Assembly: GCA_950295325.1 (NCBI GenBank)
Contig: OX485809.1
Location: 15,996,001-16,060,000 of the forward strand
From: Polytrichum commune
Taxonomy: Eukaryota; Streptophyta; Polytrichopsida; Polytrichales; Polytrichaceae
Reading direction: 5' to 3'
Length of the DNA stretch: 64,000 bases
The translations under genes and the position numbers were made by a program. Under the pieces are notes generated by a model. That model did not search any database, had not been told where the DNA came from, and saw only the letters and a list, made by a program, of their open reading frames with translations. Below, one piece after another: positions 1 to 13,145 of this stretch (positions are counted from its first letter, which is position 1; each line of letters starts with the position of its first letter).

Positions 1-3000
1 TACGTGACACCAAATACCCTAAACAGTGTCGTGCAAGAGATACGGATACCCGAAATCTACCTTGTAGTGGCACAAACCCAGTGGCATACATTGATGACCC
101 ATGATCCTTGGAGTGAACCAAAGCTATACTAACTAGGCTGCTGGACCTTATATTTAAACTACTCAAACATTCTTGGATTTGGAACTCATCAACATTTGCA
201 AGTGATGATCTGGGCTCTGGTGGGCTTTTGGGACGAGACTGTAAAATCCAAGGCCATGACAGTGGCCACAATCTTCCCATGCACGAGTCCACAGATTTGT
301 GCATGCAACTTGGTCTCTGTCCATTGCCCTAGCCCTGTCTGTAGAATCCAATGCCCACTAGAATACTGTCAAACAAAACTAAGCCATATTGTGTGTTCCA
401 TAGTTCAAACACGCCAGGTTATATAATAAGCTTAGATTAGTCACAAAATATCGCCTTCAAAGTGTGTTTCGAACCCTCTCGATCTGCGCCAAGTTCCAAG
501 GCATCATCGAGGGTGCCAGATTCCAGTTTCCAATGAACGTCACCAACGTTTTTTTCAACTTTGAGGTAGGTATATAGATCCGGGTTCAAGAAATTTACTG
601 ACATCTGCCCGAGCCTAGGGTTAGCTTTGTCCAGGGTCCCTCGCGCATCCCCACACCAGCAGCGAACTCGCAAGCATATGGGGTTAATCAATGCACGGCG
701 TTTCCCTCACTGGAAGGCCCTCCACATCTACGACTCGCGTAGATTTGGGGATAATCATCATCCCGTGACAACAGCTCATCAGGAGTCAGGTCCCTAACCC
801 CTATAAATATATGGGGGGTCACTGCAAGTACATTCTTTTGGCTGTGCCTCGTGCAGTGGCGTCCATCCTGCTCACAAATAATAAGCAAAGCTGTGCTTAT
901 ATACGAACCTTCAACTTTGGTGTCGCATACATACAAGTACGAAGCTTACTGCTAGTGTACTGCTCTATGAGCAACAGATCACATACATACATACATACTT
1001 ACCTAATAAGCTTAACATGTAAGGAATGCTCTTTGTTAGCCAATTACCAACGAGCCGGACAATAGGTAGTTGGCAGAGTATGGACCCCTTTTTTTTTGTT
1101 TTCCTCCTTGTGGAATGTGAAACCTAGGACGAGTGCTGCATGTGTAGGTGTGCTTGAAAGAAAAAAGAGATTGAAAAGCAAGGTGGAAGTACATCGAGAG
1201 GTCTCGCCACAACAATGATTTGGAAGTCTCTTTCGTTTATGGGCTAGGTTGACAATTTTTCCAAGCTTTCAACAAGGAACTAAGGTAGGTTTTGTCCATT
1301 ATAATATCCCCATGTTTGGGTTTGTCAAACCCTCCAATGTTCATGATTCTGGAGGGCTAGCATACTAAGGTTGTGTTTGTAGTTGCCAACCAGTTGTTGC
1401 TATTTTGAGTGTGTTAGTGGGCGCATGGAAGTCTTGTGGCCCGTGGTCATGGTCCTCCACATTCCAGTAGGCAACCGAAATGTGGTTGGTTCGTTCTTTT
1501 TGTTATATTCATGAGAACAACTACAACCCGTTATTGTCTAGAATCTAGTGGGCGAGCGGCCTACATGGAAACCCGCCCTTACTCTTTATGAGCATCCCAA
1601 AGTGTATACACCAAAGTCAACCTCAAATAAAAAGCTTTCAATGAAATGCACTATCTGCCACTAAGGTCCGCCCATGCTATAATTGCACAAGCCCCGTGAG
1701 AAGCTAGACATTGCAACATTTATTTTATTTTATTATTATTGCGGTTTATCACTTGCCCACTATATGAATCTTGGCCCTACGGTCTTCCATGTGTTGCGAG
1801 CGGGCCTGTGAGAGGGTAGGATAGCCCAAAAACAGGGTGGAATGGGCAGTGGAAGCCAACCTGGCCCATTGTTACGTAGTTGGGTGGCCCACCATGGCGC
1901 CATCATGGCCTCCCACGAGGCTACTTTACATTATGGTTGGGCAAGGAGTCACAAGTACACCCCCATGCCATCCATGTGTTAGTTAGTTTTCTCCTCACAC
2001 ATCCATGCTGTCGCCATCTCCCTGTTACGCAGGTGGGCCCTGCCATCGCAAATTCACTCTTATATTTAGTGGCTCATTAGTCTGCCATGGACCCCTCTTT
2101 ATAGCCAGCTTGTTGCGCGCTTGTGTGTCGCAACCCTTGCTAGCTCCCTTTAACTTATTTTCACCGCTTTGCAACTCTAGCAAGTGTCACGAGTGTTAAC
2201 CTTGCACATACCACACACGCGCGTAGTCAGCTCCCAATACCAATCTTCAAGCTAATAACTTGGTTACCAAACCATCCTACACATGCAATCATGACTCTCC
2301 CCTTAGTAAGTAGCCAATGGTTAGGTGCAGATTTCCATACATCCAATCTTGAGTTGATCATTGTGTTGCCGGAGTAACACTAAAACAACCCGAAGCATAC
2401 TTGGCAACTTTGCCCCCACGTTGGGCCAACACACGTGAAGGCCGTGTTGTTCAGTAGCGGGCAGGGTCAATCGGCAAAGTTGCCTCCCCATATAAGCCTC
2501 TAGGACTTTGGGCAGGGTCCCTACCCCACCGTCAAGTAACCTTTTGTCTCTCTCCTAAGAGTTGGGCCAGGTAGACATTTTCCCTTAGCCGCTGGGATTG
2601 GAGCCCCTTAGCAACTTCAAACCTCCATAACTTTGTTGTCTGATCTCTGATTCCATCACGCAACTAGTTCATCAACATCTACTCTTTGTGTAGATACCGA
2701 TAGACTCCCCACTTGCTCCATCGGGGCAAGTATTGCGGGAGTTATGGATGTCCTAAACTTGGCAGTCTTGGGCGCCATTGTCAGGTCACTGTTATCCCAC
2801 CATAGCGCCACCTGGAGTGTTGGGTGCAGTCCCTAAGCAACGCCTCACTCTAATTGCCATATCTCTTAGCTTACGCCTATGATTGGGGAGTTCTTGAGCA
2901 TTCTAGAATCCGGACGCCATAAGCTACCCAATGCTTATGTCCTTACCCGTGTGACTCCTAATCTCCAAGGGTGGGAGGCGTTATGAACGCCCGAGGCCTT

Positions 3001-4307
3001 CACCCACATTAGGATCACTTGGGCCCTCTTACCTATGGTGTCACAAGTCTCGGGTGTCACTCCGGGGTCCCCCTTATGCCCATGGTGTTGCGGGGCACTC
3101 CTCATGGAGAGGTGCATGACATTGTGCATCCATGTCACAACTCGCCAATCTTCAATAGCAACTCGGTTTGGGGGTTTGTAGTTCAATATCTTTGAAAGAG
3201 TTTAGGGTTTTGGCCATGGTTGAGTGTTCTTACACTAGTCTAGTTGTTAACTTCATCAACAAATGCCAATGCCCTTCATTGGCAATGTACGTGCCTTGTC
3301 ATTACTTGCTAGGATATGGTGGTGATTGTGGGGGCCTTGGAGTTAAGGAGGAATGTTGGGCAATTTTGGATTCATGGCAATGTCATGAAACCCTCCAGGA
3401 TTATGGTGATGCATATCTTGGTGATGGTTTCAATATCCAAGCATTCGAATGTCAAAAGCGATCCTCCTCTCTCAGATTAGTCCTCTCCAATGTCCATGTT
3501 TTTTCATTAACCAATGTGTTTGTGTTTGCAACCTTGTGTGTTTCTTTCCAACCTTTCTATGTATCTTTGCAACGTTTGTTTGTTTGTGCATGAAGGGTAC
3601 TATGTTGGCACTAGGACGACACTCCTATGTGAGCAGTGAGCGGAGAGCGGAGAGCAAAGATTTGGAGAGCGGAGATTCGGTTTGATCTCCATTGACGGGG
3701 AATTAAATAAAGTGATGCTAGTACCATAAGGCATGGGATGACTTTGGGGGCCATGTGCCCAAAGAGTTGGGGCCTCTCTACGTAACATGAACCTAATTTT
3801 AACATGTACTTTGAGGGCTCATGTTGTCAACAATCGAGCTAAAAATATGATTGTTGAAGTGTCAGTTTATTAGGCATCATCATGTTTTGTGAAAGGGCTT
3901 GTCAAAGGACAGGATTGACTACATGGAGAAGTGCCGCATGCAATCAATTTGGTGGCTGCTAAAAACCAACATTGCTTCCTAGTGACTACAAAGCAATGGT
4001 TTAGGATGCTATATGGCACACATGCAATCACATGGAGGCTTGGACATACACTCCGGCGCACCTACTTCCTTCATGTTTTGCCGCCATGGTGAGATCTTCA
4101 ACTAATCAAGAATTGGAGACGAATGGATGGCTATAACTTTACGCCAATAAAGCCTCAATCCAACCCCATCCTTAGAAATTGTTACCTAGATGTCTTTACA
4201 ATGCTTAGAATATGGTGGTTCACAACATGCATTGATCTAGCCATTAGATGGGATATGAAGATAGGCTTTGTTGCAGCATGTGAGATGAGTCTCGGTGACC
4301 CCCACCA
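1..4307. other. Intergenic stretch, no gene recognised
   Basis: Short open frames occur on both strands (the longest about 140 codons at 3,168-3,593), but none shows a recognisable domain, motif or splice pattern. The sequence between about 2,400 and 3,100 is richer in GC and reads like decayed retroelement DNA, but I cannot classify it. No tRNA, rRNA or other RNA gene was seen. Confidence 0.5.
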
Positions 4308-4315
4308 ATTCTACT

Positions 4316-5099
4316 CTCGGGGGTGCACTGTACTAAACATGTACGAGTATACGTGAGTGCACAGGAGGGGTATTGATTTGGACCTTGCCGTATTACGTAT
4401 ACATATGATATACATGTTATAATTTATAATTACGTACATATATGGAAGGCCTTTAAAAAGTATACAATAATTGTACTTGTATGGTACTGTTACTATACTA
4501 CATATCATAAGTTTTCATATTGGATGAAATTAGGATTAACTAGGATTAACGATTTGCGTTAGCAACCTTATAGGGTAGTATGAACCATGTACAAGGTGTC
4601 AAGGTAATATCGGGGAAAGAGGCAGTATTAGGGTTTTGAAATGATTCGTTCAGCTCAAAGTAACAAGGAGATTGGTTTATGTTGGTATCAAAAAGGGGCT
4701 AACAACAAGTGGACATATGATCTTACTGATCATTTGATGGTAGACTTAGAGATAATAATTGCATTGGCTACAATGACATATATTGGTGAATCAAATGTTT
4801 ATGAGTTACATCAGGGAGATGAAAAAAATTTCAACGACTTTGCTGATGAAAGCTAGGATATTTTTTTATACATATTATAGGGGTTGATTATTGTTCAAAA
4901 GTATATTTGTATACTTATGTTAATGACTATATATGAATGGATATTTTTTTGTGTATACATATTGTCACTTGTATATTTATTGTTGCAATTGTATGTGTAT
5001 TACTTCATTTCACAAAAAATAACTTGTATATAGGGGGTTTTTAGAGTATGCAATGAACACACGTGATTCTAGGTTTTAATGAAAGGTGCACCCCCCGAG
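4316..5099. mobile_element. 784-bp TIR element with 8-bp target duplication (CTCGGGG group)
   Basis: The element begins CTCGGGGGTGCAC and ends GTGCACCCCCCGAG, an inverted terminal repeat of about 14 bp. It is flanked on both sides by a perfect 8-bp direct repeat, ATTCTACT (4,308-4,315 and 5,100-5,107). An 8-bp duplication is typical of hAT-type DNA transposons; the G-rich terminus is shared with other elements in this window. The interior holds one 71-codon open frame (4,641-4,856) and no recognisable transposase, so it is probably non-autonomous. Confidence 0.8.
4641..4856 (+). CDS. Hypothetical 71-residue frame inside TIR element
   Basis: The family is not recognised. The frame runs from ATG 4,641 to TAG and lies wholly inside the transposable element at 4,316-5,099. 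Its middle part (KWTYDLTDHLM, then a hydrophobic stretch, then YELHQGDEKNF) is clearly related to an open frame at 62,855-63,094 on the other strand (KWTYDLIDHTM ... YEVHPMDEKHF) and to a broken copy at 12,315-12,500. The periodic conservation at protein level suggests these derive from a once-translated sequence, perhaps one exon of a larger transposon or captured host gene. There is no evidence that it is expressed. Confidence 0.35.
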   Translation: MIRSAQSNKEIGLCWYQKGANNKWTYDLTDHLMVDLEIIIALATMTYIGESNVYELHQGDEKNFNDFADES

Positions 5100-5107
5100 A
5101 TTCTACT

Positions 5108-8100
5108 GAAGGCAGGTCGTATGTCAAATTTTTGGGAGGGCCATTTCTTTCTTCTTTTGAGCATGTGTGTTCGTGTACATTTGTGTTTGACATAAACATC
5201 ATTTAGGTTGGTGCACAATGACACATTGGAAGGGCAACATTAGTCTTTGTATTGTTGTTGGTAATGATGGCGTCAAAGGATGTATGGTTGGCTCACAGGT
5301 GGGCCACAATGCAAATACCATTGGTAGGTGGGCAAAGTTCAGTAGGTATCCTGTGTGATATTTGTTGTGCAAAGGTCTATCTACTATAGTTTGGGTTTAA
5401 GGTACATTAATGTTGGTCCTCACCTACATAGTGTGTAGTATGTGTTCATCATAAGGTGACACATTCCCTTCACTCAATAAAGAACCTATTGTTGTTGAAG
5501 GACTATTATCTAGACTAAAATCACCATGGCAACAACTCATTATTGCCACATCCCATACATACACCTTATGTGTTCATATAATATGATGCAATGCACTTTA
5601 CCTAATTTAGGGACTTGAAATAAAATAAAACTTAATACATCCATGCCATGTTATTTTCTCATGCATTTGCATGTCCACGTGATTTCTTCTAGATTTTTCC
5701 ACCCCAATCAAGGCAATGAAAGATGGTAAAACTTTGAAGGTATCAATTTAAGGATTTCAAACCTTTATTGATTTACTGACCACTCTTATCTAAATTTATG
5801 ATAATTAAAGATTAAATGAAGAAAAAAACCAATGTCATCGCAATGCAACTATTTGGACCACCTATGATGAAGCGATGAGGCACAAAATGTCGATGTGAGG
5901 TAAGTAGCATAATTAAATACCAATGCCAATTCTACGAAAACAAGCAATTTAAACAAATTGGGTGTATTGCGTTATTCATGTAAGTTGTGACCCATGAGAA
6001 CTTCAGCCTAATAGAGATTATATGGACCAAATATCACAACCATTACAACACAATCATTTGGATCACCTTTGATAAAGTGGTGAGGCGCAAAAAAGTTCAT
6101 GCGAGGTTGTAACATAAAGGCTCAGTGGGGGCCCATAATGGATGGTATCAAGTTGGTGCAACTTGTTGACTTCGTCCTCATATTAGCCAATGCTCTACAA
6201 TCTTTAATTCTTGGAATAACATCACAAGTGTTTGTTTTAAGTCCCACCTACCCTCTATACGACAAAACATACATTGGTGGTGAACTGGTCATTGTGAAGG
6301 CAGCTTAGGTGCCCAATCTTTTACAACTATGTCTAATTGTTCACAAACTTCCTAAGAAGTTTGTTCATAAGCTTTATATTCATTTTTTTTTAAAATTTCA
6401 TCCCATGATCATATCAATATTGATACAAAGAAATCAAATTTCAATTTCTAGAACTTGCATGAACTAGGTCATGCAACTTAAAAGTACATGCAAACAACTA
6501 ATCCTCACTATACCAAAGTTGGAGGAGTTGCTTAAACCAATAACCTCTAAAATTAGGGTGGAGATAACATTAACATTAGGGTAAATTTCTTATCTAGGAA
6601 ATTAGTAAAAGAAAAGACAAGACAAAGTTTTTTTTTCCTTATTGTTTTAGACTTTAAATCTTTGAATATTACTTCTTCCACCTTGCATCCCCGCCCCCCC
6701 TCCCTTTCCCCCAAGCACAATTGTTGAGGTGCCACATGCCAAGCTTCAATATGTCATAGGCACATATCAAGCTCCGAAAAGTAACTAAGGGTGCCCTTAG
6801 TAGGGATGTGCAAATGGATGTGGTGCCATCACATTGGGATGACACCAACTAACATGGTACTAAATTTTATTGGAGCTAAATATTATTGTTACTAATCTTT
6901 CAGCTAATGTTACTAAATATTATTTTTATTAATATTGTAACATGGAGCTAAATATGATTGGTACTAATATTATTGTTTTAAAATAATATGTTCTTGGTCA
7001 ACTATTGCTAGTAGTCGACTTAAAACAATGTATTACAAAAATTCAAAAGAAAAAACATGGACCATTAGATCTTGCATCCAACCAATTTTTTGAGAATTTT
7101 TTTGGGGAAAGATCATTTTAGAAGAAAAAAATAATAGAAATAAACCGCTTTTGGTCAATTGTAACAATCAATTTGGAACAATCAACTAGCTAGTTGATTG
7201 TTGAATTTTTCAAAAAAGTTATAGACCATTAGATTTTGCATCCAATAAGATCTAACAATAAGATCTAATTTTTTTGAGTTTTTTTGCAATAAACCATCGT
7301 GTTAACTACATATAATTAATAAACTTAGTAGTTGACCAAATCGTTGACCAGCTGGATTGAGAGCATTAAGTTACCCTTGTGTAAACCAACAAACAACTGC
7401 CCCCAGAAGTGGCGTGATGTTTTGGACCTAGCATCACATCATTGTCACATGATGTGATGCCACATGACATAAAGTGACATAGAATCCATGATCCCTAGTG
7501 ATTTTTATTTTATTTTATTTTTGAGGGCGAGGGGGAGGGGGAATCGTTTAAAGGTAAATTTGATAATTGGGACACAAAAGTTAAGTTTGAGACTTGGAGT
7601 TGAGGAATATATAGTCAAAAGCAAGAAGTGAGGTAGAAAGGTAGAGAAGTAAGGTTGCAAGGTGGAGTAACAAACAAGATCTTATTTTGGATCAAAATTA
7701 TTGCTTATATGAGAGACATTAGGATGGCTTTCAGTTATTGAGGTCAAATTTGGGCCTAGGGTTTGAAATCTATGCTCAAATGGCCATGACAAGTTGAACA
7801 TTTGTGATGTTGCCACAAATTTGAGTTAATATTAAACCTAAGTAAATGTCTTGCTTATATTTGAGAGGACTTTGGGTTGATATCATGCTTTGAGGTCAAA
7901 TGTAAGGCTTGAAGTTTGATGATGGATTTGATTATCTTTTCCAAAGATGGGAATAAGCAATTTAATGACAAAAAATTGATTTGGGGTCAAAGAACAAGGC
8001 GCTTCAAGTTGATGATAACATCCCAATTTGAAACACAATAAAGTTTTGAGAAATTTGGACATACAATTTGCTTTTGTTACTTAATGGAATGTGAAATGAA

Positions 8101-10250
8101 CCAAGGATAGATTGATCCCATCGTTGTTCTTCACTATACTCTAGTAATTTAGATGCATGTGTGGATGTAACTTATAAATATGTTGCATGTTTGTTATTGT
8201 TAGGCTCAAATTGTGAAAATATTTTGTGTAGGGAAATTCTACTTATGCGGAATTTATGAAGGCAATGTCAAGAAGAAACATGCATCATTTGATTAAAACT
8301 AAAGGGGATCTGAATGGTGCATCATCACTATAGGTGTAGACCAAGGTACTTGGCCATTGGCTAACATACAAAGGATGAGACAATGATAATAAGATGAATG
8401 GAAATTATTATAGCAATTGATTGATCTCTTCAATACACCATTGATCATTAACATAGCGCTACTTATGAATTGGTCATCTAAAGAAAGAGGACATTTCTAT
8501 GTTTGAATATGATCCTATTGATTATAAGTGATTTAAGACATGAAGTCTATTTGAACCAAAGAAATCATATAAAAGCACTAGGATCACCACCAATCAATCT
8601 ATAAATATTTTGAATCCTATCAAATGTGATGACTAACATCAAACAATAAAGTTGACATTGATTACCATATCTCCGTTTTGGTTTAAAGTACATATAAATA
8701 ATAAATTAATTAAAATTTCTATTTTTAAAAGATCGTGCTAGATTAATATCAATAAAATTTTACATGATGATAGGATAAGTCTTTTCAATTTTTCTTTTCT
8801 TCTCTTTTTGAGCGCACTTCCATTGAAATATCTCTTTCACACATATGGTATACAAGAGAAACATAGAGTTTCTCCCTCCAATGAATCCTTGAACACAAAA
8901 TGAATCGTTAGGCACATACTTATTACTTAAGTCTAACCATAATGAAGGAATCAATATAAAATCATTCCTAATAATGCATGATGTGCAATGGCTAACTTTT
9001 TTGGATGAGTGTGCTTTGGTATTTTGTCCTTGGAACATATTGAGGTTTATGCCACTTTGTCCTATTGTGGGCAATTCCAACTCCCCATACCATTACGTTT
9101 TGTTAATTTAGATTGGGAATTGCCTCACCAATTAGCAATTATGAATCACAAGGACTATTTATTTAAGTTTCAATATTGAAGTTGAAATGCAAAAGTGATG
9201 AAAGATCAAAATGAAAATTGTCGTTCTCTTTAAAGCATCACACACACCCTCAACCCAATTGTACTGAGTATTGAACCTAGAAGGTTGTTAGAATGATGTC
9301 TATGTCTCAGTAACATTATTCAATCTCATTGTGCACGTGTGTTTTTAGTGTCAAATTTTGAACGACCTTGCCCTATTTCACTCAAACATTCGTTTAAAAT
9401 GACTGCAGAACGCCCACGTACCTAAATTTAGCACACTCATCATGAATCATGATATACACAAAAATAGGTTTCCATAGGAGGTTGATACGAACAGTAGATG
9501 CAACCGCCTTTCCTAATGTGGAAGGAAATCCAACATATCTGCACCAACTTTTGGTAGAGGCTCAATGTTGAATGGTGGTGGCCTATCTAGGCCCCCACCC
9601 TAGTCTTATGAAGTCCAAGAAATTCTACACAAGCAACAAGTGAACACCCTTGATTCATTGGCGTGCCTTAAGAGTGCCGGGAGAATGTCCCACTAGACAA
9701 AGACATAGTGGCTGAAACTTTAGAATCCGGCACATATATATTTATGTTCGCATATGTGCTTTGAGGTAAGGACCCTTGCCAAAGACAACTTGGAACCTTT
9801 GCGTCCACTATACGACAAAAGAACTTCGAAATCTTTAGTGGAACCCATGCTCCATTCAAAAGATGAGAGAGCCTAGGCTTCATCTAGCCTTGCAAACTTG
9901 CACACTTACGACTCGGCTCGATCCAAAATGCCGTTTGTCCTAAGCTTGGTCATGACAACAATTTTTTAATAGCATCATATAATGGTGGGTCCCGCTTGGC
10001 CTAGTGGGCACCACCCTACTAGATACATCCACATCGCAAAGTACAACAAATGGGTCCATCGATTGACTAGAAAAAGCTCACATCTACAAGGAATTCTTTT
10101 CCATGCCCACTTTTTGGTACACACGGAGTGTTCACCCTTGGGATGGTCCTCACTTGAATGACTTCATTAGAGTTACTCTACCATTTTTTATCCAATACTT
10201 TAGATGCCTAGATTTTCAACATGAGGCCAAACTTTGGCCTGTCAAAAAAG
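5108..10250. other. AT-rich intergenic stretch, no gene recognised
   Basis: Open frames are short and unconvincing. Two weak direct repeats are visible. One of about 85 bp is at 5,831-5,912 and 6,030-6,115. The other is a segment around the phrase CCATTAGATCTTGCATCCAA near 7,060-7,110, repeated in diverged form near 7,225-7,280. Nothing here has clear coding or RNA-gene character. Confidence 0.5.
5831..6115 (+). repeat. Pair of diverged ~85-bp direct repeats
   Basis: The segment at 5,831-5,912 (containing GGACCACCTATGATGAAGCG and ATGAGGCACAAAA) recurs in diverged form at 6,030-6,115 (GGATCACCTTTGATAAAGTG and TGAGGCGCAAAA), offset by about 200 bp. The origin is unknown. Confidence 0.5.
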
Positions 10251-10275
10251 TATATATATATATATATATATATAT
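10251..10275. repeat. (TA)n microsatellite
   Basis: Uninterrupted TA dinucleotide run of 25 bases. Confidence 0.95.
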
Positions 10276-10437
10276 TCATTAAAGTCAATAAGTTAAATTG
10301 TCCTAGGTGTTTATGAATTCAAATTGACAGCAATGTTCCATATACTTGTTGCTAAGTTGTTTCCTTGCAAATCATGCATTGGGGGTCAATGCATTATGAA
10401 ATGTATAAATGAGCATGTCTTGGTGTCTATAACTAAA

Positions 10438-10933
10438 GGGCCACTTCACACACAAGCCAAGAGTTGTGACCATGAAATTGTGAGAGCCCAAATGAAAGTG
10501 TCCAAAGGCCGTTCCACACACCTCCAGAATCTTGTAGTGAGGTCACGGACTCTCCAATGTAGTGTGAGGCCATATATGACCGGCCTTCAAAAAAATGTTA
10601 TTTCAATGAATTTCTGTTCATGCGGGTCCTCACACATGATAAAGTAGAATAAACCAACGGTTGTGAACGTTCGGAGTGCCATGGTCTCCTGGTTTTGTGG
10701 TAAACCTACCTCCAAGAAGTGGTTTTCAAAAATAGTCCAAGTGACCATGAAAAATGATCCATTTGATGCCATGTAGGAATCCATGTGGACTTTACATCCA
10801 TCTTACATTCACTTACTCCATTGGTCCCTCAAGCGTAGTTTGAAGGGAACTTGGACCAGCTCCGCCTTTTCCACCAATGAGAGTGCTTGAAATGTAATGG
10901 TCACAGGCTCTCAGTCTCGTGTGTGAGTGGCCC
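10438..10933. mobile_element. 496-bp miniature TIR element (GGGCCACTTCACAC ends), copy 1
   Basis: The left end GGGCCACTTCACACAC and the right end GTGTGTGAGTGGCCC are inverted repeats. The homology continues inward about 35-40 bp to a shared TGACCAT / ATGGTCA. A second copy of matching length and orientation lies at 30,049-30,547. TAAA lies on both sides, which could be a short target duplication of PIF/Harbinger type but is not decisive in AT-rich DNA. No transposase is encoded, so this is a MITE. Confidence 0.75.
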
Positions 10934-12314
10934 TAAAAGGTGGTACAAGTTCACCAATATTTAAGTGCCAAGAGGCTCATCATTCACCCTTGTTTTATAA
11001 GGAATTCGACATTTGTCTCTATCTACTAGCCCCAATGCAATCACGTTTTAGAAATACAAGGAAATCACCACTTGAACAATGGGATTAAAGTACAAGATTT
11101 ATTTCCATCTATGCTTCAAAGGACATGTAACAATGTGACTTATGGTGGATTATTGGGCTTGAAAGGAAATTACTTTAGTGGTTTGCTTGATAACTTCCAC
11201 CAATCTCCTCTTGAAGATGTTATGAACAAAATTTGTTAGTGGAAATTTCCTAACGAGGAGCATGAGAATCGAACTTGCTTATTTTGGAGTGAAGGTGACT
11301 AGCTTGGGAGTTGTGCAAGTGTTATGCCATAGATCTCATCGAATGGTTTTCTTCCAAGTGTGTACTTTATATGCTTGAATGTGTCCCTATATTCTAGAAG
11401 CCACTTTTAAGGTGAGTGTTTGTTTAAAGGCCATCAAACATAGATTTACAAGCTTAATTAAAATACCAATGGTGGGCACAAGCACAGTCCACTAGGCAAC
11501 TCGATCACCATGCATAGGTGTAAAGTGAAAGTGATTCAAAACTATATATTGACTTTGAATTTTGTGAAGGAAAAAAGCATAAACATCTGAAAAGACATCG
11601 ATTTACAAAGCCAAGTAATTTACGTTGGCAAATTGTTTTTCAAGAAGAGTCTACATATTTTTAGAAGACGGTGCAAGTAGTGGGAAAATAGATATATTGA
11701 ACATTGTCTAAATTTGTACAAAATATAATTACACTAAAGTGATTATTTTATATATATATATATATATTGTAAAGGTGCCCTCAAGTTTACAATAAATACA
11801 AGGAATATGGCAAAAATCCAACTTCAAAATATTTAAGGTCGTGAAATCTATGTCCGAAACTAGATTTAGCCATTACCTTTTGAGCAATACTTCTAATGTT
11901 AAGTTTTGAAGATGTCATCTTGAAATTCTATATTCGAGTACCTAACACAACAATAAAGGACGCCATGAAAAACAAATCCAATTGCTACTACTTTTAGGCG
12001 TTTGACCAAAAAAATTATGTTTATAATATACGGTAGCATTATTTCCGTATACTTGACCATGTTTGCTCCTTGGTGGCCATCGAGCAAACTTGGCAAAGTG
12101 GCAGGTGGCCATGAGTTAGGTTCACCCAATAGCACATTATCTACCTCTAATAGCTAAGAAATTTCAATATATATATATATATATATATGAGGTGATACCA
12201 TGCCTATATTTACACACAAAATTTATTAAAAATAAATAAAACTTGCAATGATATAGGCCTCCAATATATGTATGGAATAATACTTCATTATTATCTAATG
12301 AAGTCATGGATGAC
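10934..12314. other. Intergenic stretch with (TA)n tracts
   Basis: No gene recognised. TA dinucleotide tracts occur at 11,750-11,767 and 12,168-12,188. Confidence 0.5.
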
Positions 12315-12500
12315 TCTTTTATTTATTGGATGCACTTCATACAAGTTGATTTCTTCATGAATGTCATTTTAGCCAATGCAATTGCCATCTTCAGGTCTAC
12401 CATGATGTGATTGGTCAAATCTTAAGTCCACATTGAGCCACTTGACTTTTGATACCAACATAACCCTATTCTCATGTTCAAAGTACAATCCATGAGGTCA
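12315..12500 (-). pseudogene. Broken copy of the conserved short transposon-borne frame
   Basis: Read on the minus strand this segment aligns with the frames at 4,641-4,856 and 62,855-63,094: a WYQK-like start, then a DLTxHIMVDL-like core and an IALAKMT stretch. It is broken by a stop codon and small shifts. It lies just upstream of, and in the opposite orientation to, the repeat at 12,647-13,145. Confidence 0.45.
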
Positions 12501-12646
12501 ATTGATTATAATTACAGTGGATGAGCCATCCATAGACTAGATAAAATATGGAGATGTCGCATGATTCCCTCTAGCTTAAACCCTACGAAACTTTGTATAA
12601 TCTCCTAAATATCATGTATGCCCCCTAAAGGGTGGACTCTTCATTC

Positions 12647-13145
12647 CACGTACACACTAATGTGAGTGTAGTCAAAGGTGTTATTTAAGGCATTAGTGTA
12701 CATAATATACATAACGGGGAGATATTCTTTTTCTCTAGTGTGTACATCTAAAAAGGCTTTTAAGAATGTTGGAGTAAAGGTAGATGTACAAAAGGGGGCC
12801 CTAAAGTTTAGAGGAAAAAAATGAAAAGAGATATGTTAGTTTCATGCAACATTGTCATATGGTAATAGTGCCCATTGACTACCTTATCCATTATTGTTAG
12901 AGTTGCATTGGAATTCTAGGCTTTTACAAACTAGAGGTTCTTGGAGCACAATGGCTCCCTTGAGTTTTGCTCTCTGGATTGTGGCTAAGTTATTGTGCCC
13001 TTGTCTTTGTTTGTTTGATGCAATTATTGAGTTACATCGTATAGATGAAAAAATGTTCAAAAAATTTCTTATTGGAAAGTGAAAGTGGATTTTATATGTA
13101 ATAAAGGCTTATTTAGTTCATCAACTATACTTTGTATATGTAGTG
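12647..13145 (+). repeat. Dispersed repeat E, copy 1
   Basis: About 500 bp that recurs at 13,736-14,210 (same strand, with the assembly gap inside it) and at 62,850-63,365 (opposite strand). Landmarks are the phrases ATTAGTGTACATAATATAC, TTTTCTCTAGTGTG and GTCATATGGTAAT, and a coding-like 3' part ending in an ELHRIDEKMF reading. It looks like part of a DNA transposon whose ends I could not fix. Confidence 0.6.

Noticed and set aside
437-691. Minus-strand frame with LDDALELGADREGSKH-like reading
   Set aside because: Composition looks mildly protein-like, but there is no extension, splice context or second copy to support it.
3168-3593. Longest unassigned + strand frame (141 codons)
   Set aside because: No motif, biased composition or neighbour supports it; lengths like this occur by chance in the window.
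6801-7503. Possible TIR element bounded by AGTAGGGATG and CATGATCCCTAGT
   Set aside because: Short imperfect ends without a target duplication; likely chance.
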